Source of the DNA: Bordetella parapertussis
GTDB lineage: Bacteria > Pseudomonadota > Gammaproteobacteria > Burkholderiales > Burkholderiaceae_A
NCBI GenBank assembly: GCA_945877235.1
Contig: CAMCRF010000009.1
Coordinates: forward strand, 1 to 64,000
Reading direction: 5' to 3'
DNA: 64,000 nucleotides
This document shows, in pieces, positions 10,505 through 21,200 of this stretch; the stretch's first letter is position 1; each line of letters opens with the position of its first letter. Below the pieces are notes generated by a model. It worked only from the letters and a program-made list of their open reading frames with translations, was not told the DNA's origin and searched no databases. The translations under genes were made by a program, and so were the position numbers.

Positions 10505-11771
10505 GATGCTGGAGAGTCTCGCGCTCGCGGATCACCCGAATCGAGCCGTCAGACCGCACCAGGACTTCGGCAGGTCGAGGGCGAGAGTTGTACTGAGACC
10601 CCATCGAGCTGCCATAGGCCCCCGCAGAGGCAAGCACCAAGAGATCCTCTGCCTCCAGCGCAAGTAATCGATCTTTGGCAAGCCAGTCCCCGCTCTCGCA
10701 GATCGGACCGACAAGATCCCAGACCTGTGCGCCTTCTGGCGCCCGCGTACGCACCGGAATGACCTCATGCCAGGCCTGATAAAGCGAGGGGCGCATGAGG
10801 TCATTCATGGCCGCGTCAACGATGGCGAACTGTCGCCCTTGGCTTGAGGGCTTGAGCATCTCTACGCGGGTGAGCAGCACACCGGCAGAGCCCACCAGGG
10901 CGCGACCCAGCTCAAAGAGAATCTTCGGCATGGAACGATTGCGTCGCTGGGCCCAGGCTGAGATCGGGTTGAGCACTGCTTGCATAAATGCCTCTGGGCT
11001 TGGGGGGGCTTCGTCGTGGTAGCAGATGCCGAGCCCACCGCCAAGGTCAATGTGCTCGATAGCCAAGCCTGCGTCGGCCAGTTGGTCCACCAGACTGAGA
11101 ATGCGATCGACGGCCTCCACGAACGGGGACAAGCTGGTGATCTGAGACCCAATGTGGCAGTCCACACCCATGACACTGAGCCCGGGGAGTCGAGCTGCGA
11201 TTGAGTAGAGCCTTCGGGCATCTTCGATGGCCACGCCAAATTTGTTGTCCTTGAGGCCCGTCGAAATATACGGATGGGTCTTTGGGTCAATGTCTGGGTT
11301 CACCCGCAGTGAGATGGGCTGTGCGCGACCGAGGGCGCAACAGACCTCGCTGAGTCGGTAGAGTTCTGCCTCGCTCTCGACATTGATGCAGCCCACTCCT
11401 GCCTGCACGGCCTGCGCCAGCTCAGCCTGCGTCTTGCCTACCCCGGAGAACACAATGTCCTCTGCGTGAGCACCGGCCAATGCTGCACGGGCCAGCTCGC
11501 CGCCAGAGACAATGTCAAAGCCGGCGCCAAGCTGTGCAAAGGTCTGCAGAATTGCGAGATTGGGATTGGCCTTCACGGCAAAGCAGATCTGCACGGGGTG
11601 ATCGCCGCATGCTTGCTTGAAGGCGGCATAGGCCTCGGTCAGTGCGCGCTCAGAATAAATGTAGAGCGGCGTGCTGAACTGCTCGGCCAATCGTGGCAGG
11701 GGAACCCGCTCGCAGCAGAGCGTCTGGTCTTCAAACGAGAAGGCCTTGGGCAACATGGGAAATGGGGTCAT
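10404..11771 (-). CDS. lysA: Diaminopimelate decarboxylase
   Basis: PLP enzyme making L-lysine from meso-diaminopimelate. The product is 455 residues. The PLP lysine is in CFAVKANPNLAIL (about residue 66); other family segments are GAGFDIVSGGEL, HIGSQI, DLGGGLGI and CESGDWLAKDR. After the usual end near [16 protein letters not shown] there are about 30 more residues, and this extension is exactly what overlaps msrQ on the other strand. The start overlaps the lptM stop (ATGA on the minus strand), so the two form an operon. Confidence 0.97.
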   Translation of the reverse strand: MTPFPMLPKAFSFEDQTLCCERVPLPRLAEQFSTPLYIYSERALTEAYAAFKQACGDHPVQICFAVKANPNLAILQTFAQLGAGFDIVSGGELARAALAGAHAEDIVFSGVGKTQAELAQAVQAGVGCINVESEAELYRLSEVCCALGRAQPISLRVNPDIDPKTHPYISTGLKDNKFGVAIEDARRLYSIAARLPGLSVMGVDCHIGSQITSLSPFVEAVDRILSLVDQLADAGLAIEHIDLGGGLGICYHDEAPPSPEAFMQAVLNPISAWAQRRNRSMPKILFELGRALVGSAGVLLTRVEMLKPSSQGRQFAIVDAAMNDLMRPSLYQAWHEVIPVRTRAPEGAQVWDLVGPICESGDWLAKDRLLALEAEDLLVLASAGAYGSSMGSQYNSRPRPAEVLVRSDGSIRVIRERETLQHLIESERGLHGEHFQLEGSIADAFEERATPARRD

Positions 11772-11890
11772 GGGCTGTTGTAGGCTTTAGGTACGGGAAC
11801 GAGTGGCCCCTTCTGGCCGCAGCCCGAGGTGGTGGCCAGAGCCAACGCAAGTCCGACCCCAGCGAGTCCGCGAAGCACTGAATTCATCAT
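11768..11890 (-). CDS. lptM: LPS translocon maturation chaperone LptM-like small lipoprotein
   Basis: A 40-residue lipoprotein starting at ATG 11890 (a second ATG follows at 11887). It has a hydrophobic signal (GLAGVGLALALA) and a lipobox ending TTSGC, then GQKGPLVPVP. The CGQKGPL segment is the hallmark of the YifL/LptM family, which in E. coli helps assemble the LptDE outer-membrane LPS translocon. Its place directly upstream of lysA and divergent from cyaY is common in proteobacteria. Confidence 0.88.
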   Translation of the reverse strand: MMNSVLRGLAGVGLALALATTSGCGQKGPLVPVPKAYNSP

Positions 11891-11899
11891 GAGGTGAGT

Positions 11900-12238
11900 A
11901 TGACCGAATCCGACTACCAAGAAAAAATAGAGGCGGCTTTTCAATGGATCGAGAATCAGGCTGACCAGTGGTCTCAGGCCTACGACATGGATCTCGAGTG
12001 TCATCGCACGGCCCGAGTCATGGAACTCGAATTCGACTCAGGAGAGAAGATCGTCGTCAATGCACAGGCGCCGACCCAGCAGCTCTGGCTAGCGTCGCGA
12101 TTGGGCGCACTGCATTTCGTGTGGGAACCTGAGCTCGGCTGGCAAGACACACGAGGTGCGGGCGATTTTGAGTCGGTGTTCTGCCAGCATGCCAGTGGGC
12201 TGTCAGGGCAGGCTCTGGAGGCTAACCTGCCTCGATGA
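11900..12238 (+). CDS. cyaY: Iron donor protein CyaY (bacterial frataxin)
   Basis: Frataxin homologue of 112 residues that binds iron through an acidic ridge and modulates Fe-S cluster assembly. The N-terminal helix is acidic (ESDYQEKIEAAFQWIE), followed by the beta-sheet core with LELEFDSGEKIVVN-like strands and the QLWLASRLGALHFVW motif typical of the family. ATG 11900 is preferred, with GAGG at 11891-11894; GTG 11894 is also possible. It is divergent from lptM by 9 bases, and its 3' end overlaps PBP1A by 17 bases. Confidence 0.95.
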   Translation: MTESDYQEKIEAAFQWIENQADQWSQAYDMDLECHRTARVMELEFDSGEKIVVNAQAPTQQLWLASRLGALHFVWEPELGWQDTRGAGDFESVFCQHASGLSGQALEANLPR

Positions 12239-14558
12239 CGGGTGCCGGCAGGGGTGCACCGTCGGTTGGCGTCGGATTCGCAGGAAGGGGTACACCCGAG
12301 GGACTCAGTTCCTTGGCCTGGGTATTTGGAACCTGATAACGATCGACACCCACCCCAGGCATATTGCTCTCGGTGTAGAACTCCTGGTTGATGCGGGTGA
12401 CGCCTCTGGGTGGAACCCGTGGTGCCTGGGGTAGTTTTTTGAGTGCCTCAGACATGAAGCCCATCCAGATGGGCAGGGCCAGTCCGCCACCCGTCTCTCG
12501 CTCTCCAAGGGATCTCGGCTGGTCATATCCCACCCAGGTGAGTGCAACCATTTTGGGGTGATACCCCGCGAACCATGCATCCTGGGCGTCATTGGTGGTG
12601 CCTGTCTTTCCGGCCAGGTCGGTGCGCCCCAGACTCATCGCCCGTTTTGCAGTGCCTTGAGACACCACGCCTTGGAGCAATGAATCGGTGAGAAAGGCAT
12701 AGCGCTCGTCCATGACCCGTGGCGCATTTTCCCCTGCGCGCACGGGCTCTGACCGGCTCACGAGGCCACCGTTCTCATCGACAATGCGATCGATGAAATA
12801 GGGCGTAACACGGTAGCCTCCATTGGCAAAAACGGCGTATGCCGCGGCCATTTGCATCGGCGTGGTGCCACCCGCGCCAAGGGCGAGCGTGAAAAACGCG
12901 GGGTTGCGCTCTGCCTCAAAACCAAAACGAGTGAGGTAGGCCTGAGCCTGTTTGGGCCCGACGGCCTGAACCAGACGAATGGAGACCATGTTCTTAGACT
13001 TGGCCAACGCCGTGCGCAACGTCATGGGACCCTCGTACTTCTCGTCGTAGTTTTTGGGTTCCCAGAGTTCCCCGCCGGTCACGAAGGGGTCGAAGCGAAT
13101 CGGCAGATCGTTGACGAGTGTGGAGCCGGAGAAGCCATTTTCAAGGGCGGCTGCGTAAACGAAGGGCTTGATGGTGGAGCCTGGCTGCCGATAGGCCTGA
13201 GTGACGCGATTGAACTTGCGCTGGCGAAAGTCGAATCCCCCCACCAGAGCCCGCACGGCGCCTGTGTCCGTGCTCAGAGCAATGAGCGCGCCCTGAACCT
13301 CGGGCATTTGGGTGATCTCGTACTCTTGTGGGGTTTGAAGGGGTCTGATCCGGACCACCGCACCAGGACTGAGCTTTTGCTGGGCATTGGCGTTGGGTGA
13401 GAGCCCTTTCTCGCAGAACTTCAGACCCTCACCCCGAATGGTGAAGGTCTTGCCGTTGTGCCGCATCACGACGACACGATCGGCCAGGACCTCGGTAACC
13501 ACCGCGGTAAAGAGCGATTCGCTGTCGGCGCGCTCCGCGAGCACTTCTTCGACCGCATCTTGGAGTGCTTCGGCCTCTTTGGGCAGTGCAACGCGAGCCT
13601 CGGGACCTCTCCATCCCTGCTTACGGTCATAGGCGAGCAGCCCCTCACGCACGGACTCCTGCGCCGCCCTCTGCTCGGATGCGCGCAGGGTTGTGAAAAC
13701 GGTCAAGCCTCGGCTGTAGGCATCTTCAGGAAAGAGGCTCACCACCTGCTGGCGTACCATTTCCGCAACGTATTGGGCATCGACGCCAAAGTCCGTGGGA
13801 CGTCCCACCACGCGGATCTGCTCCTTCATGGCTTCGAGGAACTGGGCATTGCTGATGAGATCGAGCTTGCGCATGCGGCCCAGGATGTATTCCTGCCGGG
13901 CCTTTGCGCGTCGCGGATTCACGATGGGATTGAAGCTCGACGGCGCCTTTGGGATGCCAGCAAGCATGGCCGATTCTGCAATGCTCAACCGATGAATGGG
14001 CTTGCCGAAATAAATCTGGGAGGCGCTTGCGAATCCGTAGGCCCTGCGCCCCAGATAGATCTGGTTCATGTAGAGCTCGAGGATCTGGTTCTTCGAGAGG
14101 GAGCGCTCGATCTCCAGGGAGAGCAGCAGCTCGTATGCCTTGCGGGTGTATGTTTTTTCGGTGGTTAGAAAGAAATTACGAGCGACCTGCATCGTGATGG
14201 TGCTGCCGCCTTGCCGCTTCTCGCCAGTGGCCACCAGAATGCCTGCTGACCTGGCCAAGCCGAGTACATCAATGCCCGGATGCTCGTAGAACCGATCGTC
14301 CTCGGCCGCCAGAATGGCGTCGATGAGCGACTTGGGAACCTGGTGCAGTCGCACGACGCTGCGCCGCTCCTCGCCAAATTCCCCAATGAGCACCCCATCG
14401 AAGGTCATGACGCGCAGGGGCACCTTTGGCCGGTAATCCGCTAGGGCAGAGACTTCTGGGAGTTGAGGTGTAGCCAGTGCAATAAAGAGCAAGACAAGGC
14501 CCGTGACAGCAGCAGCGCCTGAGACCAGGACGACGGCGATGGAGGTAAACAGGCGCAT
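12222..14558 (-). CDS. mrcA: Penicillin-binding protein 1A (class A PBP)
   Basis: Bifunctional peptidoglycan polymerase of 778 residues. An N-terminal membrane anchor (about 5-30) is followed by the GT51 glycosyltransferase domain with EDDRFYEHPG and QGGSTITMQVARN, then an OB-like insert, then the transpeptidase domain with STIK (within RQPGSTIKPF), SKN and KTGTT motifs. The C-terminal tail is Pro-rich. It is divergent from aroK by 34 bases, so that short region should carry both start signals. It overlaps the cyaY end. Confidence 0.97.
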   Translation of the reverse strand: MRLFTSIAVVLVSGAAAVTGLVLLFIALATPQLPEVSALADYRPKVPLRVMTFDGVLIGEFGEERRSVVRLHQVPKSLIDAILAAEDDRFYEHPGIDVLGLARSAGILVATGEKRQGGSTITMQVARNFFLTTEKTYTRKAYELLLSLEIERSLSKNQILELYMNQIYLGRRAYGFASASQIYFGKPIHRLSIAESAMLAGIPKAPSSFNPIVNPRRAKARQEYILGRMRKLDLISNAQFLEAMKEQIRVVGRPTDFGVDAQYVAEMVRQQVVSLFPEDAYSRGLTVFTTLRASEQRAAQESVREGLLAYDRKQGWRGPEARVALPKEAEALQDAVEEVLAERADSESLFTAVVTEVLADRVVVMRHNGKTFTIRGEGLKFCEKGLSPNANAQQKLSPGAVVRIRPLQTPQEYEITQMPEVQGALIALSTDTGAVRALVGGFDFRQRKFNRVTQAYRQPGSTIKPFVYAAALENGFSGSTLVNDLPIRFDPFVTGGELWEPKNYDEKYEGPMTLRTALAKSKNMVSIRLVQAVGPKQAQAYLTRFGFEAERNPAFFTLALGAGGTTPMQMAAAYAVFANGGYRVTPYFIDRIVDENGGLVSRSEPVRAGENAPRVMDERYAFLTDSLLQGVVSQGTAKRAMSLGRTDLAGKTGTTNDAQDAWFAGYHPKMVALTWVGYDQPRSLGERETGGGLALPIWMGFMSEALKKLPQAPRVPPRGVTRINQEFYTESNMPGVGVDRYQVPNTQAKELSPSGVPLPANPTPTDGAPLPAPVIEAG

Positions 14559-14592
14559 AGGGGCTTAGTGTATCGCCTGCTAGACTCGTTTC

Positions 14593-15150
14593 ATGAATTT
14601 GAATCCCCCGCAAAATATTGTGCTCATTGGCCTCATGGGCGCGGGAAAAACCACCGTGGGACGGCGGCTTGCTCACCGAATCGGATGGCCTCTGGTCGAT
14701 ACCGATCATGAAGTGGAGCTGCGCTCGGGTGCGACCATTCCGACCATTTTTGAGATGGAAGGGGAGGAAGGGTTTCGCAAGCGTGAGGAGCGGGCAGTGG
14801 TGGAGGCCATGTCCGAGCCGGGGCGGATTGTGACCACCGGCGGAGGGGCACCGATGCGGGAGGCCAATCGTCTCGAACTTGCGCGGGGGTACGTCATTTA
14901 TCTTGATGCGCAGCCTTGGCAGGTCTGGCAGCGCCTGCGCACCGATCGTTCACGCCCGCTGCTCAGCCAGTCTCCTAATCCGAAGGCAACGCTCGAGCGC
15001 CTGCATGCCGAGCGTGACCCTATTTATAGGGAGATGGCAGACTACGTTCTGCCTGCGAGCCGTGGATCATTGGCCCATGTCGTTGCGCACCTGGTTGAAC
15101 ATTTGTCAGAGCGAGGCTGGGCCCTCAAGGAGTCGGAGAATTCACTATGA
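14593..15150 (+). CDS. aroK: Shikimate kinase
   Basis: Phosphorylates shikimate at the 3-position in the chorismate pathway. The product is 185 residues. The Walker A motif [15 protein letters not shown] is at about residues 13-27, DTDHEVE binds shikimate/Mg, and TTGGGAPMR and the [10 protein letters not shown] lid follow. The stop overlaps the aroB start by 4 bases (ATGA), giving a coupled aroK-aroB pair. Confidence 0.97.
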   Translation: MNLNPPQNIVLIGLMGAGKTTVGRRLAHRIGWPLVDTDHEVELRSGATIPTIFEMEGEEGFRKREERAVVEAMSEPGRIVTTGGGAPMREANRLELARGYVIYLDAQPWQVWQRLRTDRSRPLLSQSPNPKATLERLHAERDPIYREMADYVLPASRGSLAHVVAHLVEHLSERGWALKESENSL

Positions 15151-16250
15151 AGGGTTTGCTCACCACCTTGTCAGTGGCGTTGGGAGATCGACAGTACCCC
15201 ATCCAGATCGGCCAGGGCCTTTTGGGTCAGCCCGAGGTTTGGCGGCCCTTGATTCGCTCGCGGCAGGTCGCGATTGTTACGAACACCACCGTTGGGCCGC
15301 TTTACCTTGAAACACTGCAGTCTGCCTTGGCACACCTTGGGCTGGTACCCCTGGTCATTGAACTTCCTGATGGTGAGGTCTACAAGACCTTTTCAAGCCT
15401 TCAGGTGATCTTCGATCGCCTGATGGAGGCTCGCATGGAGCGCAAGGCGACATTAATTGCTTTGGGCGGCGGCGTTGTGGGTGACATGGCTGGGTTTGCG
15501 GCCGCCTGCTACCAACGGGGCATGCCTTTCATTCAGGTGCCCACCACACTGCTCTCGCAGGTGGACTCCTCTGTGGGCGGGAAGACGGCGGTTAACCATC
15601 CTTTGGGCAAGAACATGATTGGTGCGTTCTATCAGCCCCAGGCTGTAGTGATCGACATGAATGTCCTCTCAACGCTCCCGGATCGGGAGCTCTCTGCAGG
15701 ATTGGCAGAAGTCATCAAGATGGGTTGCATCCTGGATGCAGACTTTTTCGCGTGGCTGGAGGGGCACATGGATGCATTGTGCGCGCGCGATCCCCAGGCC
15801 CTCTCCATGGCCATTGAGCGCTCGTGTGCGCTCAAGGCGCTGGTGGTGGCGCAAGATGAGCGTGAGTCTACTGGGCGACGTGCGTTGCTCAATTTTGGAC
15901 ACACCTTTGGCCATGCCATTGAGGCCGGCCTGGGATTTGGGGTTTGGCTGCACGGGGAGGCGGTGGGGTGTGGAATGGTAATGGCCAGTCATCTCTCTCA
16001 ACAGCTGGGTCTGCTGAGCGATGCACAGCGAAATCGCGTCATTCGCCTGGTCGAGCGCGCAGGCTTGCCGACGCGAGGGCCAGACTGGTCCACGGAGACT
16101 TACCTCGAATGGATGGCCCACGACAAAAAGGCAGAGGCAGGAGAGATTCGCTACATCGTGCTCAATGGCCTGGGGTCTGCTCGCCTCTCGACAGCGAGCC
16201 AGGCTCAGGTGGGTTTGGCGCTTGAGCAGCACCGAGGGGAGTGGGTATGA
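15147..16250 (+). CDS. aroB: 3-dehydroquinate synthase
   Basis: Second enzyme of the shikimate pathway, converting DAHP to 3-dehydroquinate with NAD and a divalent metal. The product is 367 residues. Recognisable segments are [22 protein letters not shown] (NAD binding), [20 protein letters not shown], and the metal-ligand region [12 protein letters not shown] plus WLHGEAV. Its TGA overlaps the ATG of dgt. Confidence 0.98.
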   Translation: MKGLLTTLSVALGDRQYPIQIGQGLLGQPEVWRPLIRSRQVAIVTNTTVGPLYLETLQSALAHLGLVPLVIELPDGEVYKTFSSLQVIFDRLMEARMERKATLIALGGGVVGDMAGFAAACYQRGMPFIQVPTTLLSQVDSSVGGKTAVNHPLGKNMIGAFYQPQAVVIDMNVLSTLPDRELSAGLAEVIKMGCILDADFFAWLEGHMDALCARDPQALSMAIERSCALKALVVAQDERESTGRRALLNFGHTFGHAIEAGLGFGVWLHGEAVGCGMVMASHLSQQLGLLSDAQRNRVIRLVERAGLPTRGPDWSTETYLEWMAHDKKAEAGEIRYIVLNGLGSARLSTASQAQVGLALEQHRGEWV

Positions 16251-17407
16251 GTCGCATGCAGGTGGCAGCCTACGCAGCGCAGTCTGAGGCCTCACGGGGG
16301 CGCGTGCACTCCGAGCCAACGCCGGCGGGCCGATCTGAGTTTCAGCGTGATCGGGATCGCATTGTCCATGCCACGGCGTTCAGGAAGCTTTTGTATAAAA
16401 CCCAGGTCTTCGTCAATCATGAGGGCGATCTCTACCGCACTCGGCTTACGCACAGCCTCGAGGTGGCTCAGATTGCGCGATCTGTGGCGCGCCGCCTTGC
16501 ACTCGATGAGGAGCTGACCGAGGCCATCTGTCTGGCGCACGACCTCGGGCACACCCCGTTTGGTCATGCGGGGCAGCATGCCCTTAATGCATGCCTTAAG
16601 GAGCACGATCCCCAGGGAGAGGGCTTTGAGCACAATCTCCAGAGCCTGCGAGTGGTCGATCAGCTCGAGCGGCGGTATGCCGAGTTTGACGGCTTGAACC
16701 TATGCTTCGAGACGCGAGAGGGCATTCTGAAGCACTGCTCGCGAAGGGCTGCCCTCAAGCTCGGGCCGCTGGCGCTGCGGTTTTTGGAAGGGGGGTCGCC
16801 ATCGCTCGAGGCTCAGCTCGCCAATGTCTCCGACGAAGTGGCCTACAACCACCACGACCTGGATGACGGGCTGCGCTCAGGGCTATTGAGTTTGGAGCAG
16901 ATTCTCGTCCTTCCAATGGTTCGGCGCCACTTCGATGGGGTGTACCGACGTTTTCCCCAGATTCAGCCCGACCGTGTTGTGCCCGAAATGATTCGGGCCA
17001 TGATCAATGAGCAGGTCGACGATTTGGTGGCGCAGACCCGATCGCAGCTCCAGGGCCACGGGGTGGAGACTTGCAACGATGTACGCAAGGCTCCGCCACT
17101 GGTTGCCTTCTCTGGGCCTTTGGCCCAGGAGGTTCGGGAGGTCAAGCAGTTCTTGTTTCAGAACTTGTATCGCCACCCACGCGTCGTTGCGGTGACCGAT
17201 GTCGCCGAGGGCGTGCTCAAAGACCTTTTCACTTGGCACTTCGATCGGGCGCAGCGATGCCCCGATCAGTATGAGAGCAGTGAGCAAATGCTGCGACATG
17301 TGGCTGATGAAGTCGCGGGCCTCACCGACCGTCAGGCCATGCTTCTGCACGATCAGGTATTCCCTGGTCGTGCACAGTGGCCCCACCGCAGCGCATCAGG
17401 GGCATGA
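16247..17407 (+). CDS. dgt: Deoxyguanosinetriphosphate triphosphohydrolase-like protein
   Basis: HD-domain dNTP triphosphohydrolase of 386 residues. The metal-binding motif is visible: [13 protein letters not shown] and then [14 protein letters not shown] (about residues 65-110), with [15 protein letters not shown] further on. The ATG at 16247 overlaps the aroB stop and has GAGGGGAG just upstream. It likely hydrolyses dNTPs to deoxynucleosides and triphosphate; substrate preference cannot be told from sequence. The RAYT-like gene starts 5 bases after its stop. Confidence 0.95.
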   Translation: MSRMQVAAYAAQSEASRGRVHSEPTPAGRSEFQRDRDRIVHATAFRKLLYKTQVFVNHEGDLYRTRLTHSLEVAQIARSVARRLALDEELTEAICLAHDLGHTPFGHAGQHALNACLKEHDPQGEGFEHNLQSLRVVDQLERRYAEFDGLNLCFETREGILKHCSRRAALKLGPLALRFLEGGSPSLEAQLANVSDEVAYNHHDLDDGLRSGLLSLEQILVLPMVRRHFDGVYRRFPQIQPDRVVPEMIRAMINEQVDDLVAQTRSQLQGHGVETCNDVRKAPPLVAFSGPLAQEVREVKQFLFQNLYRHPRVVAVTDVAEGVLKDLFTWHFDRAQRCPDQYESSEQMLRHVADEVAGLTDRQAMLLHDQVFPGRAQWPHRSASGA

Positions 17408-17411
17408 CCTC

Positions 17412-18101
17412 TTGGCTCGGCGGCCAAGGCTTGCATTGGGGGGGCGTCTGATCCATGTCCAGCAGAGATCACGCCCCGATGCGCCACTCGCCTTCGACGC
17501 ACAGGATCGAACGGCGTACTTAGAGTGCCTCTTTGATGCGGCCCTGGGATTGGGCCTCTCGATTCATGCCTGGAGTGTCACGGGCCAGGAGGCCAATTGG
17601 CTTGTGACCCCTCAGCGCGCGACAGCCCTTGCCGAGGCGGTGCAACAGATTGGCCGGCGCTATGTGCGCATGCTCAACGATCGATGGGCCCGCAGGGCCA
17701 GCCCCTTCGATGGCCGTTATCGCGCGTATTGGCTCAGCGAGCCCAGTCATGCCCTTTGGGTGATGCGTTGGATCGATCACCGTGCAGTTCGTGAGGGGCT
17801 CGTGGGTCAGCCCTCGGACTGGCCTTGGTCGAGTGCGGGCGTGCTGCAAGGGCATCGGGCTGTACCTCCTCGAGTGCCCTTTGTGGCCTTGCCCAGTTAT
17901 TGGGCCTTGGGCAATACCCCGTTTGAGCGTGAGCAGGCCTATGCGCACCTGGAGTGGCAGGGGCGGGACTTTTCAGACGCTTTGAGCCTTGGGCTGAGTC
18001 AGGGCCGCCCCATGCTGACCGAGCAAGAGTGGGCTGCCTTGCCCGAAGCAGACCGGCTGGTTTGGCAGCGACGTCCCAGAGGTCGCCCCCGAAAATCTTG
18101 A
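17412..18101 (+). CDS. Degenerate RAYT (REP-associated tyrosine transposase)-like protein with AT-hook tail
   Basis: A 229-residue product from TTG 17412, beginning MARRPRLALGGRLIHV, which matches the usual MARxPRL start of RAYT/Y1 transposases. Family landmarks remain (LSIHAWSV, QIGRRYVRMLNDRW, FDGRYRAYWL, WPWSSAG), but the catalytic HUH segment expected as NHVHLLVTP is here QEANWLVTP, and the YIxxNPVRAGLV segment bearing the nucleophile Tyr is WIDHRAVREGLV. Both active-site motifs are therefore lost while the frame stays open. The end, RRPRGRPRKS, looks like an AT-hook DNA-binding motif. It follows dgt by 4 bases and precedes gltB. A domesticated DNA-binding role is inferred, not shown. Confidence 0.8.
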   Translation: MARRPRLALGGRLIHVQQRSRPDAPLAFDAQDRTAYLECLFDAALGLGLSIHAWSVTGQEANWLVTPQRATALAEAVQQIGRRYVRMLNDRWARRASPFDGRYRAYWLSEPSHALWVMRWIDHRAVREGLVGQPSDWPWSSAGVLQGHRAVPPRVPFVALPSYWALGNTPFEREQAYAHLEWQGRDFSDALSLGLSQGRPMLTEQEWAALPEADRLVWQRRPRGRPRKS

Positions 18102-18110
18102 TCTCTGTTG

Positions 18111-18170
18111 TGTCCCTATTATTTAGGGGAGAGGCGGCGCGCAATCTTTAAAATATGGTCTGACCCCATT
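18111..18170. repeat. REP-like palindrome pair between the RAYT-like gene and gltB
   Basis: CCCTA-TTATT-TAGGG (18114-18128) forms one small hairpin. ATGGTCTGACCCCAT (18155-18169), centred on the palindrome GGTCTGACC and flanked by TTTAAA on both sides, forms a second. Strings like TGTCCCTATT and GGTCTGACCCCATTT resemble sequences often seen beside RAYT genes in proteobacteria; this resemblance is from memory. I noticed no second copy in the window. The pair also lies in the gltB upstream region. Confidence 0.5.
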
Positions 18171-18254
18171 TAAATCCCAGTGCTGGTGCCCACAGCCGTG
18201 CGATTCGCCCGATAATTCGAGTCCCTTTTGTCATAGCGCTGTCAAGGAGTCAGG

Positions 18255-21200
18255 ATGGGCATCCCCGCATTCGGTTTATACGACCCCTCTCATGAGCACG
18301 ACGCCTGCGGGGTGGGATTTGTGGCCCATATCCGTGGCCAAAAGTCACACGCCATCGTCGAGCAGGGTCTGCAGATTCTCAAGAATCTCGACCATCGCGG
18401 TGCAGTGGGCGCAGACGCGCTTATGGGAGACGGGGCGGGGCTGCTCATGCAACTTCCCGACATCCTGTTTCGTGAGGAGATGGCGCGCCAAGGCGTTCAG
18501 CTTCCCCCGCTCGGAGAATACGGAGTCGGCATGGTGTTTCTGCCGAAGGAGCATGCCTCTCGTTTAGCCTGCGAGCGGGCGCTGGAGCGCGCGGTTGTCG
18601 CAGAGGGCCAAGTCCTCTTGGGGTGGCGAGATGTTCCCACCGATGCCAGCATGCCCATGTCCCCCCGGGTGCGAGACCGCGAGCCCATCATGCGGCAGAT
18701 CTTCATTGGTCGCGGCGACGATGTCATTGTGCAAGACGCGCTCGAGCGCAAGCTCTATGTCATTCGCAAGACGGCTTCGAGCGCCATTCAGGGCTTGGGA
18801 CTCAAGCATGGCAAGGAGTACTACGTGCCTTCCATGTCGAGTCGCACCATCGTCTACAAGGGTCTGCTCCTGGCCGATCAAGTCGGCATTTACTACAAAG
18901 ACCTCTCCGACCCGCGCTGCACCTCGTCACTGGCGCTGGTGCATCAGCGCTTCTCGACCAACACTTTCCCCGAATGGCCGTTGGCTCACCCCTACCGCAT
19001 GGTGGCGCACAACGGAGAGATCAACACCGTTAAGGGCAACTACAACTGGATGCGGGCCCGCGAGGGCGTGATGCGATCGGCCGTGTTGGGTGACGATCTG
19101 CAAAAGCTCTACCCAATCAGCTTTGCCGGCCAGTCCGATACAGCCACGTTCGACAACTGCCTTGAGCTGTTGGTGGCTGCTGGCTACCCCATGGCGCATG
19201 CGGTCATGATGATGATCCCCGAGCCTTGGGAGCAGCACGCCACCATGGATGCCTCACGCCGGGCGTTCTACGAGTACCACGCGTCCATGATGGAGCCCTG
19301 GGACGGTCCTGCATCGATTGTGTTCACCGACGGTCGTCAGATCGGGGCAACTCTCGACAGAAATGGGCTGCGTCCTTCACGTTACTGCATCACCGATGAC
19401 GACCTGGTGATCATGGCGAGCGAGTCGGGTGTGCTGCCGGTTCCGGAGGACAAGATCGTTCGCAAATGGCGTTTGCAACCCGGGAAGATGTTCCTCATTG
19501 ACCTGGAGCAGGGTCGCATGATCCACGACGAGGAGCTCAAGGCCAGCCTCGCCCAGTCGCGTCCGTACCGACAGTGGATTGAGAACGTGCGGGTGTCATT
19601 GCAGAGCCTTGGCGACGAGCCTTCAGCGGTCACAGCGCCCGCGAGTGATATTCCGCTGCTGGATCGACAGCAGGCCTTTGGCTACACCCAGGAAGACCTC
19701 AAGTTCCTCATGGCGCCTATGGCCAAGGCGGGAGAGGAAGCAGTCGGCTCCATGGGCAACGATTCCCCGCTTGCTGTCCTCTCGGACATGCCAAAGCCAC
19801 TGACGAGTTATTTCAAGCAGCTCTTTGCACAGGTGACCAACCCACCTATTGACCCGATTCGTGAGGCGATCGTGATGTCCTTGGTCTCGTTTGTGGGGCC
19901 AAAGCCAAACCTGCTCGACATCAATCAGGTCAATCCGCCACTTCGGCTCGAGGTTAAGCAGCCCATTCTGGATTTTGCCGACATGGACCGCCTGCGTGCA
20001 GTGGCGCAGCACACCCGGGGCAAGTTCAAGAGCCAGTCGATTGACATCACCTACCCTGTGGTCTGGGGTAAGGAGGGGGTCGAGGCGCGACTGGCGACCC
20101 TCTGTGCTGAGGCTGTGGATGCGATCGCTGCGGGCGCAAACATTCTCATCCTCACCGACCGTACGGTGAGCGTTGAGCGCGTGGCCATCCCGGCGCTTCT
20201 GGCCTTGTCTGCTGTGCACCAGCATTTGGTTCGGGTGGGCAAGCGCACCCTGGCTGGCCTGGTTGTGGAAACAGGCTCGGCCCGCGAGGTGCACCACTTT
20301 GCCGTCCTCGCTGGCTACGGTGCGGAGGCCATCCATCCCTACCTCGCCATGGAGACCATTGCCAACATGCAGGCCGGTCTGGTGGGGGACCTCAGCCCCG
20401 AGAAGGCCATTGCCAATTACGTAAAGGCCATCGGCAAGGGCCTCTCCAAGATCATGTCCAAGATGGGCATTTCAACCTACATGTCCTACTGTGGCGCACA
20501 GATCTTTGAGGCCATCGGACTCAACCAAGAGACCATCGACCGTTACTTCCCCAACACGCCCAGCGCGGTAGGCGGAATGGGGGTGTTCGAAATTGCCGAG
20601 GAGGCCATTCGGACGCATCAGAAGGCCTTTGGCAAGGACCAGGTCCTGCAAGGCATGCTCGAAACCGGCGGCGAGTACGCCTGGCGGGTGCGCGGTGAGG
20701 CCCACCTCTGGACCCCCGACTCGATTGCCAAGCTTCAGCACGCCACCCGGTCCAATCAGTTCTCTACCTACAAAGAGTACGCACAGCTCATCAACGACCA
20801 GAGCAAGCGCCACATGACGCTGAGGGGTCTGTTTGAATTCAAAGTGGACCCCGCGCGCGCCATCCCCCTCGACGAGGTGGAGCCTGCAGCTGAGATCGTA
20901 AAGCGATTCGCCACGGGCGCCATGTCACTGGGGTCCATCTCTACAGAAGCCCATGCCACGCTGGCTGTTGCCATGAATCGTATCGGCGGCAAGTCCAACA
21001 CCGGTGAGGGTGGTGAGGACAAGCGCCGCTACCGCGATGAGCTCAAGGGGATTGCCATTCAGAACGGCGCCACCTTGGGGTCGGTCATTGGAGCCGAAAA
21101 GGTCGAGAGCGACATTGCACTCAAAGCGGGCGATAGCCTGCGATCGAAGATCAAACAGGTGGCCTCCGGCCGATTCGGCGTGACCACGGAGTACTTGGTG

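Noticed and set aside
13458..14168. 236-codon plus-strand open frame inside the PBP1A gene
   Set aside because: It is antisense to the glycosyltransferase and transpeptidase domains of PBP1A; no start signal or domain is visible.
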